Notes: generated by a model not told the origin, from the letters alone. Shown: positions 19,001 through 27,581, counted from the stretch's first letter. The stretch: DNA of 64,000 nt from Gammaproteobacteria bacterium (GCA_028293765.1 JAQGOG010000042.1:37847-101846); one strand, 5' to 3'. Translations and numbers: made by a program.

Positions 19001-19169
19001 TGGCGTCCGCGCCGTAATACGTCGTGGAGATCGTGACGGTCGCGTTCTCCGTCTCCGGATACTGGCTGATCGGCAACTGAAAAATGGCGCGCAGGCCCAG
19101 AACCAGAATCAGCAGGCTCAGAACCGCTGACAGAACCGGGCGTTCGACGAACAGGTCGGTGAACTTCAT
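16089..19169 (-). CDS. RND multidrug efflux pump, HAE-1 family
   Basis: An inner-membrane proton/drug antiporter of 1026 residues, last gene of the second efflux operon. The start MKFTDLFVERPVLSAVLSLL at 19169 is chosen because RND pumps begin in this way; a longer reading adds 28 residues of shadow-like sequence. The proton-relay pair appears in IGLVVDDAIIVVENVDRHM and the second half repeats the layout (SKHGILIVQFANELQ). It belongs to a different branch from the left pump (AcrB/MexF-like rather than MdtB/C), so the two operons should export different substrates. The gap to the adaptor gene is 10 bases. Confidence 0.92.
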   Translation of the reverse strand: MKFTDLFVERPVLSAVLSLLILVLGLRAIFQLPISQYPETENATVTISTTYYGADANTIAGFITQPLEQAIAQAQGIDYLSSSSSTGVSIITATLRLNYDSNRALTEINTKVQSVRNQLPPQAQQPVLTVQIGQTTDTMYIGYFSDTLPANGVTDYLARVVKPKLDSVEGVQTAEVIGARQYALRAWLDPDRMAAQGVTAADVNAALAANNYLAAVGTTKGQSVSFDLNASTDVHSLDEFKHLVIRHQNGAIVRLDDVATVVLGAENYDFSVAFSGQRSVFIGIQTAPRANVLDVVKRVNAALPAIEQQLPRGVTQKVVYDTTKFINTAITEVIKTLVEALIIVTVVIFLFLGSPRAVIVPVVAMPLSLVGSFFLMLALGYSINLLTLLALVLAIGLVVDDAIIVVENVDRHMKEGMRPFAASIQAARELGGPIIAMTIVLVAAYVPIGFQGGLTGALFTQFAFTLAGAVTISGVIALTLSPMMCSKIFNPDQHEGRFQHYVDTQFGRLRSAYQRVLARWLETWQVLVALGALMLCGTVYLFLTSSSELAPQEDQGVVLAQTIGPPNATLEQMQTYADQMFAYVKELPEYDAVFQIVGQPSVNQGFGGVLLKPWSERKRSADELQKYLQDKWNHIAGARIAAFQFPSLPGSQGLPLQFVITTTEPVANLNEVATQVLDKAKASGMFFFVDNDLKLDKPQATLNVDRDIVADMGLSQQDVGSSLGAALGGGYVNYFSIAGRSYKVIPQVLQKNRLNPAQVLDYYLRSGDGSLIPARTVASISTSTVPETINHFQQLNSATIAGAPGVSQDTALAFLRNALHEVAPSGYTVDYSGESRQYILGSGSFVVTLLFALIIVYLALAAQFESFRDPAVILVSVPMALFGALLFINIGLATLNIYTQVGLVTLLGLISKHGILIVQFANELQRAGKAKLEAIEEAAAVRLRPILMTTAAMVLGVLPLVIASGAGAAGRRAMGIVLFTGLSIGTLFTLFIVPAVYILLGADHAYDRAKRAAAESLPATPQTSPG

Positions 19170-19179
19170 CGCTCCCGCC

Positions 19180-20319
19180 TCATTGTTCCTGTGGAGCCGG
19201 GTTGGGATCGTTGCTGGGCAGCACCTTGTTGTCCACCAGCAGCGGTGTGCCATTCTTGAGCTTGAGCGAACCGCTCGTCACGACCAGGTCGCCCTCTTTG
19301 ACGCCGCTCACGACCGCGGCCTGGTCGCCGCGCGTCACGCTCACGGTGACGAAAGTCTGCTGCGCCACCAACGAGCCGTCCGCCGCCTTCTGCGCCAGGA
19401 AGACGGTCGCGCCGTAAGGGTTGTACGTGATCGCGGTCTGCGGCAAGGTCAGATGGCGTTGCACGTCGCCTGCCTGAACGGCGACACGGCCGAACATTCC
19501 GGGCAACAGCTTGCGCGCGGAGTTGTTCACCGACGCTTCCACCTGGACGTTGCGGGTGGCGGAGTCGACTCGGGGATCGATCGCCGTGATCTTGCCCTCG
19601 AAGGTCTGCCCCGGAAAGGCGTCGGTCGTCACATGGAGGATCTGCCCCACGGAGATGCGCGAGAGTTGCTGCTGCGGCAGTCTGAAGTCGACGAAGATCG
19701 GATCGATCGACTGCAGCGTCACGACCTTGTCGCCGGGATTGAGATACTGCCCCGGATTCACGGTGGTGATGCCGAGACGACCGGCAAACGGCGCGCGCAA
19801 CGTCTTCTTGGCGACGAGCGCGGCCTGCGCCTCCACCTGCGCGCGGCGGTTCTTGAGATCGGCGGCATCGGAATCGAGCTGCGCCTGGCTGATCGCCTGC
19901 GCTTCGAACTGCACTTTGTCGCGTGTGTACGCGGTCTGGGAGAGCTCCGCGGCCGCCTCCAGAGCGTGCAGCTGCGCGATGTCGGAATCCGCATTCAGCT
20001 CGACCAGGACCACGCCGCTTTTGACTTCCTCGCCGGACTGAAACTTCAGGTTACGCACCAGGCCCGCGAGCTCGGTGGTGACATCCACGCCGTGCACGGC
20101 CCGCAGGCTTCCTACGGATGCAATCTCGGGCTGCCAGTCGGTGAACCCCACCTTCATGGCGGTCACCGTCTGCGGCGGTGCCGCGTTCTGCGACATGAAC
20201 TTCTGCATCATGTGCGCCTTGAAGAGATTGAAGCCGACCAGCGCGGCCAGCAGCAAACCCGCCGAGACCAACACGATGATCAGACGCCGGCGCATCAAGT
20301 TCTTCTTTGGCTCTGGCAT
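19180..20319 (-). CDS. RND efflux periplasmic adaptor
   Basis: Membrane fusion protein of 379 residues. The start MPEPKKNLMRRRLIIV gives a single anchor helix at about 12-30; longer upstream frame is inside the channel gene and not coding-like. The lipoyl-like half motifs and helical hairpin are visible (LVELNADSDIAQLHALEAA; RAPFAGRLGITTVNPGQYL) and beta-barrel segments follow. It links the downstream pump with the upstream channel. A second ATG nine residues later would also give the anchor helix. Confidence 0.9.
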   Translation of the reverse strand: MPEPKKNLMRRRLIIVLVSAGLLLAALVGFNLFKAHMMQKFMSQNAAPPQTVTAMKVGFTDWQPEIASVGSLRAVHGVDVTTELAGLVRNLKFQSGEEVKSGVVLVELNADSDIAQLHALEAAAELSQTAYTRDKVQFEAQAISQAQLDSDAADLKNRRAQVEAQAALVAKKTLRAPFAGRLGITTVNPGQYLNPGDKVVTLQSIDPIFVDFRLPQQQLSRISVGQILHVTTDAFPGQTFEGKITAIDPRVDSATRNVQVEASVNNSARKLLPGMFGRVAVQAGDVQRHLTLPQTAITYNPYGATVFLAQKAADGSLVAQQTFVTVSVTRGDQAAVVSGVKEGDLVVTSGSLKLKNGTPLLVDNKVLPSNDPNPAPQEQ

Positions 20320-20327
20320 CACGCTGC

Positions 20328-21836
20328 TCACTGCTTGTTCACCTTGACTTCTTGATCCTTGCGATTCCACCAGCCACCGCCGAGCGCCTGAAACAGCGCC
20401 GCGGAATCGGCGTACCGCGCGGCCTCGGCCTGCACGCGGAGCTGGCGAGCCTGAGCATACTGTCGTTGCGCAATCAACAACTGGACGTAGCTGACACCGC
20501 CCGCCGCAAACTGCTTCTTCGTGATCTCCAGCGAAGCGGAAGACAGAGACTCCGCAGCAGCCTCGGCGCGCAGACTCCGTGCATCCGCCTCCAAAGCACG
20601 TAGCGTGTCCGCCACGTCCTGCATTGCCGTCAACACCGTCTGACGGTATTGCGCAGCAGAGTTGTCCAGATCCGCCAGGGCAGCGCGACGCTTCGCGCGC
20701 AACTCGCCGCCGTGAAATAGTGGCTGCAGAAGTGAAGCGCCGGCGTTCCACGTCCCCGTGCCGGAGCCGAACAAGGTGCCCGCGGTAAGGGCATCCGAGC
20801 CGATCGATCCCGACAGATTCAGCTGTGGGAACATATTGGCCGTGGCCACGCCCACTTGCGCGCTTGCCTGGTGCAACATCGCTTCCGCGGCCTGCACGTC
20901 CGGCCGTTGCCGGAGGAGCTTCGCGGGAACACTGACCGGCAGCTCCGCGGGCAGGGCGAAGTGCTCGAGCTCGAATGTCGGCGTTGTGGTGTCCGGTGTC
21001 TGGCCGGAGAGTACCGCGAGCCTGTGTTGGGCCTGCGCGAGAGCCTTTTCCAGCGCAGGCAGAGTCGCCTGCGTCTGCGCCAGCTGCGAGCTCTGCGCCA
21101 GAACGTCGGCGCGGGAAGCGCCTCCCGCATTGAATTGCCGCTGCACGACGTTAAGCTGGTCCTGCTCACTGCGCACGACGTCAGTCACCGCCTCAATCTG
21201 AGCACGCAGCGATGCGACGTTGATGGCGGTCGTAACAACGTTGCCGGTCAACGACAGGTTGGCTGCCTCGAGCTCCCACCGTTGGAAAGACGTCTGGGCG
21301 CGCAATGCCTCGAGCTGCCGGCGCGACGCGCCGAACAGATCGAGTCGATAGGAGACATTCACGGACGCGCTGTACAGCGTGAATTCGCTCGCTCCAATCG
21401 ACGGCGCACCGAAGGCGGCGCCCGTAGCCTTCTGACGCGTGACGCCCAGGTTCCCGTCAAGCGCGGGCACGAGCAGAGCTCCGCGCTGTGCCTCGTAACT
21501 CGCCTGCGCGGATCGCAGCACAGCCTTGGCGGACTCAATGGTCGGGCTGTCGCGCAACGATGCCCGCACGAGTCCATCCAAAGCCTCGGACTGGAACAAC
21601 GTCCACCAGTCCGCCGGAATGTCCCGATCGGACACGAACGTCTGTGCCTTTCCGGCCAGCCCGGGAGCATCCACCGTAACCTGGGGCTGCTCACCGGGGG
21701 TGTAATGCTCCGTCGACGGAGGCGCCGGTGCGTGGAAGTCGGGGCCAACGGCACAGGCCGTAAGCGCTACCGAAATCACTACGCAAAACAGGCTGTTGCG
21801 CGTCCCAGAGACGCGTCTCGAATCGCTACATTGCAT
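20328..21836 (-). CDS. Outer-membrane efflux channel lipoprotein
   Basis: First gene of the second efflux operon, 502 residues from the ATG at 21836. That start gives a classical lipoprotein signal with lipobox LTAC followed by AVGPDFHAPAPP, the typical N terminus of NodT-type channels. The OEP repeats show the usual motif LLRQRPDVQAAEAMLHQASA. The longer reading from 21887 adds 17 residues before the signal and is unlikely. It ends 8 bases before the adaptor start. Confidence 0.9.
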   Translation of the reverse strand: MQCSDSRRVSGTRNSLFCVVISVALTACAVGPDFHAPAPPSTEHYTPGEQPQVTVDAPGLAGKAQTFVSDRDIPADWWTLFQSEALDGLVRASLRDSPTIESAKAVLRSAQASYEAQRGALLVPALDGNLGVTRQKATGAAFGAPSIGASEFTLYSASVNVSYRLDLFGASRRQLEALRAQTSFQRWELEAANLSLTGNVVTTAINVASLRAQIEAVTDVVRSEQDQLNVVQRQFNAGGASRADVLAQSSQLAQTQATLPALEKALAQAQHRLAVLSGQTPDTTTPTFELEHFALPAELPVSVPAKLLRQRPDVQAAEAMLHQASAQVGVATANMFPQLNLSGSIGSDALTAGTLFGSGTGTWNAGASLLQPLFHGGELRAKRRAALADLDNSAAQYRQTVLTAMQDVADTLRALEADARSLRAEAAAESLSSASLEITKKQFAAGGVSYVQLLIAQRQYAQARQLRVQAEAARYADSAALFQALGGGWWNRKDQEVKVNKQ

Positions 21837-22260
21837 ATGGAGACCGTAAACCGCGGGCGTAGCCGCTGCATCGTCGCAGCGCGTCATACAAAAAACACAA
21901 TCGGTAACGAGCCCGCAAGGCGCGAGACTTTAACAGAGTCTGCGCTGCTTTCAGATCATCGCGCCGTGCTTTTCTGTGTAATTTCGTCGCGCGATAGTCC
22001 GAATTCCGCAACAGCCGCGTGGGCGGGACTGCGGTGCCGCACAGCGACCCACGGTAGTGCAACACCGACACGCAACGCGAGCGCTGCCGTCAGCGCCCGG
22101 ATATTTCGAGAGAGCCCGTTCATCTCTAAAGAGGTAGGCGGTAAACACTGCGACTAGAGTCGGATCCACGCCCCTTGCCCGCGGCCGGGCAGTCCGCCTT
22201 GACGTAAGGCACCGCAAAACCATGCAACAGGCGTTAGTTCGCGCGATCCGCTCTGCCGGA
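21837..22260. other. 424-base gap without a supported gene
   Basis: The gap upstream of the second efflux operon carries no frame with recognisable protein features on either strand. It must hold the operon's promoter. No transcriptional regulator gene is adjacent, so control of this pump lies elsewhere. Composition is slightly AT-richer around 21950-21990. Confidence 0.4.
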
Positions 22261-22737
22261 CTACGGTTTGGGGGCGTTTGACGGGTGCGCGGCCGACGGC
22301 AACACCACTGGCCGCGACACTGGCTTGTCCTTGTCTTTCACGATGAACGCCAGGAATTTCGCGGGCTCCGTCGCGCTGGCATTCGCGGATTGGAGATGGA
22401 TGTCGTCCGGGCTTTCTGTGAACGTCTGGCCCGGTCCGAGCGTGATCGGATCGTGACCTGAGACCTGCACTATGAGATGGCCGGCAAGGATGTACCCGAA
22501 GACGTCCGCGTCGTGGCGGTGGGGAAGCGATGCGCCGCCCGGCAGATACTCGACCGTGAGTGCGACAACTTCCTTGTTGGGAAGTCCGCTCAGATCCTTG
22601 CGCAGGAGCGGCGTAGCGCTGGCGCCGTCTTTCGGTGGTTGCGCGTAGGCGCAAATTCCTGCAGTGAGTCCGAGAGCGACGAGGGCAATTCCCGTGATCA
22701 GTCGCGCACCCGGTACCCGATCGAAATTCTTATTCAT
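22261..22737 (-). CDS. Secreted cupin-domain protein
   Basis: A 158-residue protein with an N-terminal signal peptide or membrane anchor (about 10-33, ending near AYAQ). Residues 50-140 form a single cupin barrel: the first metal motif is seen as PHRHDADVFGYILAG and the second as LGPGQTFTESPDDIHLQ. The metal ligands would be the two His of the first motif and the His of the second. Small periplasmic cupins of this kind are mostly uncharacterised; enzymatic or binding roles are both possible. It stands between the second efflux operon and the aromatic block without evident operon partners. Confidence 0.75.
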   Translation of the reverse strand: MNKNFDRVPGARLITGIALVALGLTAGICAYAQPPKDGASATPLLRKDLSGLPNKEVVALTVEYLPGGASLPHRHDADVFGYILAGHLIVQVSGHDPITLGPGQTFTESPDDIHLQSANASATEPAKFLAFIVKDKDKPVSRPVVLPSAAHPSNAPKP

Positions 22738-22985
22738 GACGCCTCACTATAATCGCGCGGTATAACCGCGCGGCTAGGATAGGCCGCTTGGTGCCCCACC
22801 CAGGGAGCCACTTTCGACCCATGTCATGGAACCAGTTTTTTCCGCTGACCACTAGTCTTCGAGCAGGTCGAGATCACCTGAAAAGTGGTCAGCGCAGAAT
22901 TGGCCTCTCGCGGGATCGCCCAGAAGCTGCGCGACCGCGCATAATCTCGTAACGTTTGGGTGATCTGCTGGAGGGGGTGTCGCTC

Positions 22986-23816
22986 ATGAAGATTTCCGAT
23001 CTGTTCAACGTGACGGGCTACGGAGCCATCGTGACCGGCGGCGCAAGCGGGATCGGCTTGGGCCTCACGGAAGCGCTCGCTTCCAACGGCGCGCGAGTAA
23101 CGATGCTCGACGTCCATGCCCAGCGGATCGAGACCGAGACGAAGCGACTGCGTGACGCGGGGCTCGACGTCCGTGGTCAAACCCTGGATGTCACCGATCA
23201 CAAGGCGCTCGACGCAGCTTTCGACGAAGCCGTCCGGGTGTACGGCCGGCTCGATGTGGTCTGCGCGAATGCCGGAATCGATCCGGGCGCGGGATTCGTC
23301 GGCTCCTGGGTGGGAACACAGCGGCCCCGGGTTCCCGAAGGCGCGCTGGAAAACTACACCGACGAGCGCTGGAACCGCGTGATCGAGATCAATCTGAACG
23401 GCGTGTTCGCCACGGTACGCGCCGCCGCGCGTCACATGAAGCCCCGCAAATCGGGCCGGATCATCATCACGACCTCCATGGCCGCGACGCATGTCGAACC
23501 CGCAATCGGCGCGGCTTACATGAGTGCCAAGGCGGGAGCCGCTCACTTCATGAGAAGCGTGGCGTTGGAACTCGCGGCGTACAACATTACCGTCAACGCG
23601 ATTGCGCCGGGCTTTTTCGTGACGAACATCGGCGGCGGCCATGCACAGGATCCGGCGAAACAAAAAGCCGTAGCCAAGGCGATCCCCATGCACCGTGTGG
23701 GTTTTCCCGAGGACATCCAGGGCCTGGCGCTGTTCCTGGCCTCGCCGGGATCCGGCTACGTGACGGGGCGCGAAATCATCATCGACGGAGGATTGAGCCT
23801 GGGAACGGCCGACTGA
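22986..23816 (+). CDS. Short-chain dehydrogenase/reductase
   Basis: An NAD(P)-dependent SDR of 276 residues. The cofactor loop is TGGASGIGLG (about 18-27), the structural motif is NAG in VCANAGIDPG, and the active site has the catalytic Tyr and Lys in YMSAK; the C-terminal GGLSL is typical of classical SDRs. The ATG at 22986 follows a strong GGAGGGGG site; a start at 22956 has none. It converges with the minus-strand aromatic operon with a 30-base gap. Its substrate may be a hydroxylated aromatic side chain, but this is only inferred from the location. Confidence 0.87.
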   Translation: MKISDLFNVTGYGAIVTGGASGIGLGLTEALASNGARVTMLDVHAQRIETETKRLRDAGLDVRGQTLDVTDHKALDAAFDEAVRVYGRLDVVCANAGIDPGAGFVGSWVGTQRPRVPEGALENYTDERWNRVIEINLNGVFATVRAAARHMKPRKSGRIIITTSMAATHVEPAIGAAYMSAKAGAAHFMRSVALELAAYNITVNAIAPGFFVTNIGGGHAQDPAKQKAVAKAIPMHRVGFPEDIQGLALFLASPGSGYVTGREIIIDGGLSLGTAD

Positions 23817-23846
23817 GCCGTCGCGGCTACGGTCATCTGTGCGCGT

Positions 23847-24938
23847 TCACAGCGATCCCCAGACCTCGGTGGCCACCTCCACCACCAACGCCAGCTTGCG
23901 CCACTGGTCGTCTTCGGAGAGCTTGTTCCCGTGATGGGTGCTGGCAAAGCCGCACTGAGGCGACAGGCACAGGTTGTCCAGTGGCACGAACTTCGCGGCA
24001 AGATCGATGCTACGCCTGAGGGCATCCTTGCTTTCGATCTGCCCGACCTTGGTGGTCACGAGACCGAGCACCACCTTCTTGTTCTTGGGCAACAGGCGCA
24101 GCGGCTCGAAGCTGCCCGAACGCTCCGTGTCGAACTCCATGAAAAAACCATCGACGTCACAGGAGAACATTGCTTCGGCAATCTCCTCATAGCCGCCCTG
24201 GGTCGCCGACGAGCTCTTGAAGTTGCCATGGCAGGTGTGGATCGTAATTGCGAGATCCGTCGGCCGATTCTTCAAAGCCGCGTTGATGGTATCGGCATAG
24301 CGGCGCGGTAAGGTCCGGGGATCGTCGCCATTGCCACGGCAGCTCTCCCGGAACGTCTCGTCGCCGAGATACGCGAACGCAACATCGTCGAGCTGCAGGT
24401 ATTTGCAGCCAGCGGCGCTGAAAGACGCCAGCGCCTTGCGATAAGTCGCCGCGGCATCCGCCCAGAACACGTCGATGTCGGGATAGACCTCTTTGGAAAT
24501 GCCCTTGCGCCCCGCTCGCATGTGCAGCATCGACGGCGACGGAATGGTCTGCTTCGGCGCCCGTCTGGTCTGCGACTTGAGGAACGTGAAATCGTCGACC
24601 ATCACCGGCCTGGCATAGTCCAACTTGCCGACGACCGTCGCGATCGGCGGCTGCTCCTCGGTGCCCACGAATCTGGGGCCGGCGATCGTGGCAATCTCGA
24701 CACCCTGCAACTGGCGCATGAAGTCGATATGCCAGTAGTCACGGCGGAATTCGCCATCGGTCACGCCCTGCAGGCCGATGGATTCCTGCCGCGCGACGGC
24801 GTCGCGAATGGCGTCGTCCTCGTGCTTCCGGAGCTGCTCTGGGGTGATTTCCTTACGCTTGAAGCGGGCGCGCGCATCGGCGAGCGCGGCGGGCCGCAAG
24901 AGGCTGCCGACCTGGTCTGCTCGGAAGGGGGGACGCAT
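23847..24938 (-). CDS. Cobalamin-independent methionine synthase C-terminal-like protein (MetE_C/YxjG type)
   Basis: A 363-residue zinc-dependent methyltransferase-like protein, last gene of the aromatic operon. It begins MRPPFRADQVGSLLRP, a signature of the stand-alone MetE C-domain family that also contains epoxyalkane:CoM transferase. Likely zinc ligands are His and Cys in TIHTCHGN, Glu in FMEFDTE and Cys in LSPQCGF. The start at 24938 has a GAGGAGAA ribosome site; the ATG six codons earlier does not. Lacking the MetE N-terminal half, it probably moves a methyl group or thiol on another substrate. Its role in ring-cleavage metabolism is unclear. Confidence 0.8.
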   Translation of the reverse strand: MRPPFRADQVGSLLRPAALADARARFKRKEITPEQLRKHEDDAIRDAVARQESIGLQGVTDGEFRRDYWHIDFMRQLQGVEIATIAGPRFVGTEEQPPIATVVGKLDYARPVMVDDFTFLKSQTRRAPKQTIPSPSMLHMRAGRKGISKEVYPDIDVFWADAAATYRKALASFSAAGCKYLQLDDVAFAYLGDETFRESCRGNGDDPRTLPRRYADTINAALKNRPTDLAITIHTCHGNFKSSSATQGGYEEIAEAMFSCDVDGFFMEFDTERSGSFEPLRLLPKNKKVVLGLVTTKVGQIESKDALRRSIDLAAKFVPLDNLCLSPQCGFASTHHGNKLSEDDQWRKLALVVEVATEVWGSL

Positions 24939-24987
24939 CGTTCGTTCTCCTCTCATCTATTGGCTGAAAGTCGCCCGGGGCAGGCGG

Positions 24988-25806
24988 CTACAGGTTCATG
25001 ACCGCGACCGTGCAGCCGACCGCGAAGATCGGAATCGGCGCGTAGAACCACAACTCGCCCGTATGACCTTCCGCCGCGCCGGCTACTGCGATGAAGGTGC
25101 GTATTTCCAGACCACCCTGCCCCGCCTCGCGCCAGGTTTCGGCGTCGTCGTAGGCGAGCAGCTCCTCGCGCCGGTTACCGAGAAACTTGTCGAGGAACTC
25201 CCGATCCCAGGGCTCGTTGATCCGACCCGAGTCCGGCGTCGCCGGCCAATGCGAAATGCCGCCGGTGCCGATCACCGCGATACGCTCGGGCCGGGCGTCG
25301 CACGCGCGCTTGAGCGCGCGGCCGAAGTCATAACAGCGCTTCAACGGAATCAGCGGCGGTCCCTGGCAGTTGATGTTGACGGGGATGATAGGAAGATCGG
25401 CCCGCGGCGTGAGGAAATGCAGCGGCACCATGATGCCGTGATCGAACTTCCATTCCTGCGCGTACGCCAGATCGACGTCGTTCATCATGTCCTGGATGAG
25501 CTGCATAGACAGCTCCGGGGCCCCGGGGAAGCGGGCGTGCTTGATCCCGAGCCAGGCCTCGTCCTCGATCGGCCCCTCGTAGTGATCCCCCATGCCGACA
25601 CAGAGGGCCGGCATGTTGTTCATGAAGAAGTTCGCGAAGTGTTCCGCGCCGACGACTACGAGCACGTCAGGCCGCGCGGCCTCCAGAGCTTGCCGCATGC
25701 GATCGTATGCCGAGTAGAACGCATCGCGGACGACCGGGTCGGCGCGGTCCCTCCGTCCCGTAATTCCCGGGGCATGGCTGCAAACACCCGCGAAGACGAG
25801 ACTCAT
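24988..25806 (-). CDS. Class III extradiol ring-cleavage dioxygenase, LigB-type catalytic subunit
   Basis: A 272-residue non-heme Fe(II) enzyme that opens catechol-type rings next to the hydroxyls. By family comparison the iron ligands are His11 (CSHAPG), His56 (GAEHF) and Glu234 (GLEIRTF). Second-sphere histidines appear at His123 (KFDHG) and His186 (GGISHWP). It pairs with the LigA-type gene 37 bases upstream, as in protocatechuate 4,5-dioxygenase. In this operon the flanking HpaE/HpaF/HpaR-like genes suggest the substrate could be homoprotocatechuate or a related carboxyalkyl catechol; protocatechuate or gallate derivatives remain possible. Confidence 0.87.
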   Translation of the reverse strand: MSLVFAGVCSHAPGITGRRDRADPVVRDAFYSAYDRMRQALEAARPDVLVVVGAEHFANFFMNNMPALCVGMGDHYEGPIEDEAWLGIKHARFPGAPELSMQLIQDMMNDVDLAYAQEWKFDHGIMVPLHFLTPRADLPIIPVNINCQGPPLIPLKRCYDFGRALKRACDARPERIAVIGTGGISHWPATPDSGRINEPWDREFLDKFLGNRREELLAYDDAETWREAGQGGLEIRTFIAVAGAAEGHTGELWFYAPIPIFAVGCTVAVMNL

Positions 25807-25843
25807 GAGTCACGCTCCACGCAGGCAAACACCCTGTACAGCG

Positions 25844-26149
25844 TCATCGCCCCTGCGCCCGCGTGTACAAGCCCGTCCTGACCGGACCATATTTGCGCTC
25901 CCCTTCGCGCATGGCCTCCATGTAGGCGTTCCACTCAAAGCCGCGCAACGCCGCGTAGTGCATGAGGATCTGCCCGTTGACTCCCATTACATAGAGTAAG
26001 CCGATGTCAGGATCGCGCAGAGCGTGCTGCTCTTCTTCGGTGAGTTCGTAGTCCGCAAGCAGCGTCTCGAATGCATCGTCAAAACGGCGGCGCACGGCCG
26101 GGTCGCGATTCAATTGAAAGAGCAGCTTCTGTACGTTGTAGAGGCTCAT
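25844..26149 (-). CDS. Extradiol dioxygenase small subunit, LigA type
   Basis: A 101-residue all-helical protein matching the alpha subunit of two-subunit extradiol dioxygenases (MSLYNVQKLLFQLNRDP; DIGLLYVMGVNGQILMHYAA). In LigAB this subunit caps the active site of the LigB-type chain. It lies directly upstream of the LigB-type gene and downstream of the MarR regulator, with short gaps on both sides. Its presence argues for the LigAB architecture rather than the single-chain HpaD type. Confidence 0.85.
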   Translation of the reverse strand: MSLYNVQKLLFQLNRDPAVRRRFDDAFETLLADYELTEEEQHALRDPDIGLLYVMGVNGQILMHYAALRGFEWNAYMEAMREGERKYGPVRTGLYTRAQGR

Positions 26150-26173
26150 GGCAGGGTTTCCAAAAGTCGCATC

Positions 26174-26731
26174 TCAGCGGCTGCCGCCGGGACGCGCCCG
26201 CGCCCGCGCCGGCGGCTTGCGGCTCGTTCGTTGGGAGGACTTTGCGTGCTGGCGCGAGATTTCCTCGAGCGAGTCCTGCAACTCGTGCAGCAGGGTGAAC
26301 AGCTGCGTCACCTGCTCCACGCCGAAGCGCTTGGCGATCTGCGCATAGATCTGTTCGGAATCCGGCGCGTGCAGGGCGATCAGCCGCAGCCCTTTCGGCT
26401 CCAGGCTCACCATGCTCCGGCGCAGATCCGAATCCACCTGCCGGCGGCTCACGAGCTGCCGCTTTTCCATGTCGGGCAGAATCCGCGACAGACTGGGGCC
26501 CAGGAGGAAAGTAGCCTCAGCCAGAGCGGTAACCTCCATAGAGCCCGAATGAGCAAGCGCGCGCAGAATGCGCCATTGCTGCTCCGTGACTCCGCGGCTC
26601 CGCAGTCCGGGCCGAAACAGGCACATGACAGCCTCCCGGGTGCGCAGCAGCGCCATCGGCAGCGATTCGGAGAAGGCGCGCATCGGCAACGCCTTGCGGG
26701 CCAGTTTCGCGTCCGTGTCCTCAGCCGACAT
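26174..26731 (-). CDS. MarR-family regulator, HpaR-like
   Basis: A 185-residue transcription factor with a winged-helix domain at about 45-115: GVTEQQWRILRALAHSGSMEV, ALAEATFLLGPSLSRILPDM and the wing RRQVDSDLRRSMVSL. This spacing matches HpaR, the repressor of homoprotocatechuate operons, which also sits among its targets. The C terminus is a very basic Arg/Pro tail beyond the usual end of the family. Its start overlaps the end of the FAH gene by 11 bases. It probably represses the operon and responds to an aromatic acid; the AT-rich divergent spacer at 30469-30641 is the natural place for an operator. Confidence 0.82.
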   Translation of the reverse strand: MSAEDTDAKLARKALPMRAFSESLPMALLRTREAVMCLFRPGLRSRGVTEQQWRILRALAHSGSMEVTALAEATFLLGPSLSRILPDMEKRQLVSRRQVDSDLRRSMVSLEPKGLRLIALHAPDSEQIYAQIAKRFGVEQVTQLFTLLHELQDSLEEISRQHAKSSQRTSRKPPARARARPGGSR

Positions 26732-27581
26732 CGTCTACCACCGTGTTGCTTAGAACGCCCACTCGCGACACCTCGACCTCGACGATATCTCCGGCGACGA
26801 GATAGCGAGGCGGATCAAAGCGCGCCCCGGCGCCAGTGGGCGTGCCGCTCAAAATCACATCGCCAGGCTCCAGCGAGCAGAACGTCGACAGATAGCTGAT
26901 CAGGTACGGAATCTGGAACAGCATGCGGTCGCTGGTGTCGTTCTGCCGCTCTTCGCCGTTGACGCGCGTGGTCACTCGCAATGGAGCCGGCCCTACTTCA
27001 TCCGCCGTAACGATATGAGGACCGATGGCACCGGAGCGGTCGAAGTTCTTGCCCTGAGTGACGTTGAATTTCGAGTGCCGCAACCAATCGCGCACCGACC
27101 CTTCATTGGCGCACGTGTATCCAAACACGTGCGCCAGCGCAGACTCCTGCTTGATCCGGCGGCCGCCGGTGCCAATTACGACGACGATCTCGCCTTCGTA
27201 GTCGAGCTGTTCCGACTCGCGCGGACGCAGGATCGACTCGCCATGTGCCGAAAAGGAGGTATGCGAACGCATGAACAGGCTCGGATACTTCGGACGCTCG
27301 GCGCCGTCTTTGTACTCTTCGTTGCGCTCGGGATAGTTGACACCGATGCAGAAGTAGCGCGCATCGCGTCCGATTGGCTTCAGGATCTGCACGTCTTCGA
27401 GCGCGTAGTCGCTCTGATTCAGCGCTGCAATGCTTCGCGCGGGCGCAGTGAGACCGTCCCGGACCAGAGTCACAGCATCCGTAACGTCGTGGCCCAACCG
27501 CGCGCCGAGGTCGACAATTCCGCGCGAGCCCAGCGCGCCGACTGATTCACGGCCCTCCGCGCGAAAATTGAGTAGCTTCAA
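26721..27581 (-). CDS. Fumarylacetoacetate hydrolase-family enzyme, HpaG-like
   Basis: A 286-residue FAH-domain protein. The start is taken as the TTG at 27579-27581, because the protein then begins LKLLNFRAEGRESVG and the codon overlaps the upstream stop as TTGA; the frame remains open for 80 more codons but these are inside the upstream gene. FAH motifs include YFCIGVNYPERN, the metal-binding EGEIVVVIG, FGYTCANEGSVRDW and LSGTPTGAG. In the homoprotocatechuate pathway such enzymes decarboxylate or isomerise the oxo-pent-ene and hydroxy-diene acids; here it may be one of two non-fused HpaG-like partners. Confidence 0.84.
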   Translation of the reverse strand: MKLLNFRAEGRESVGALGSRGIVDLGARLGHDVTDAVTLVRDGLTAPARSIAALNQSDYALEDVQILKPIGRDARYFCIGVNYPERNEEYKDGAERPKYPSLFMRSHTSFSAHGESILRPRESEQLDYEGEIVVVIGTGGRRIKQESALAHVFGYTCANEGSVRDWLRHSKFNVTQGKNFDRSGAIGPHIVTADEVGPAPLRVTTRVNGEERQNDTSDRMLFQIPYLISYLSTFCSLEPGDVILSGTPTGAGARFDPPRYLVAGDIVEVEVSRVGVLSNTVVDDVG

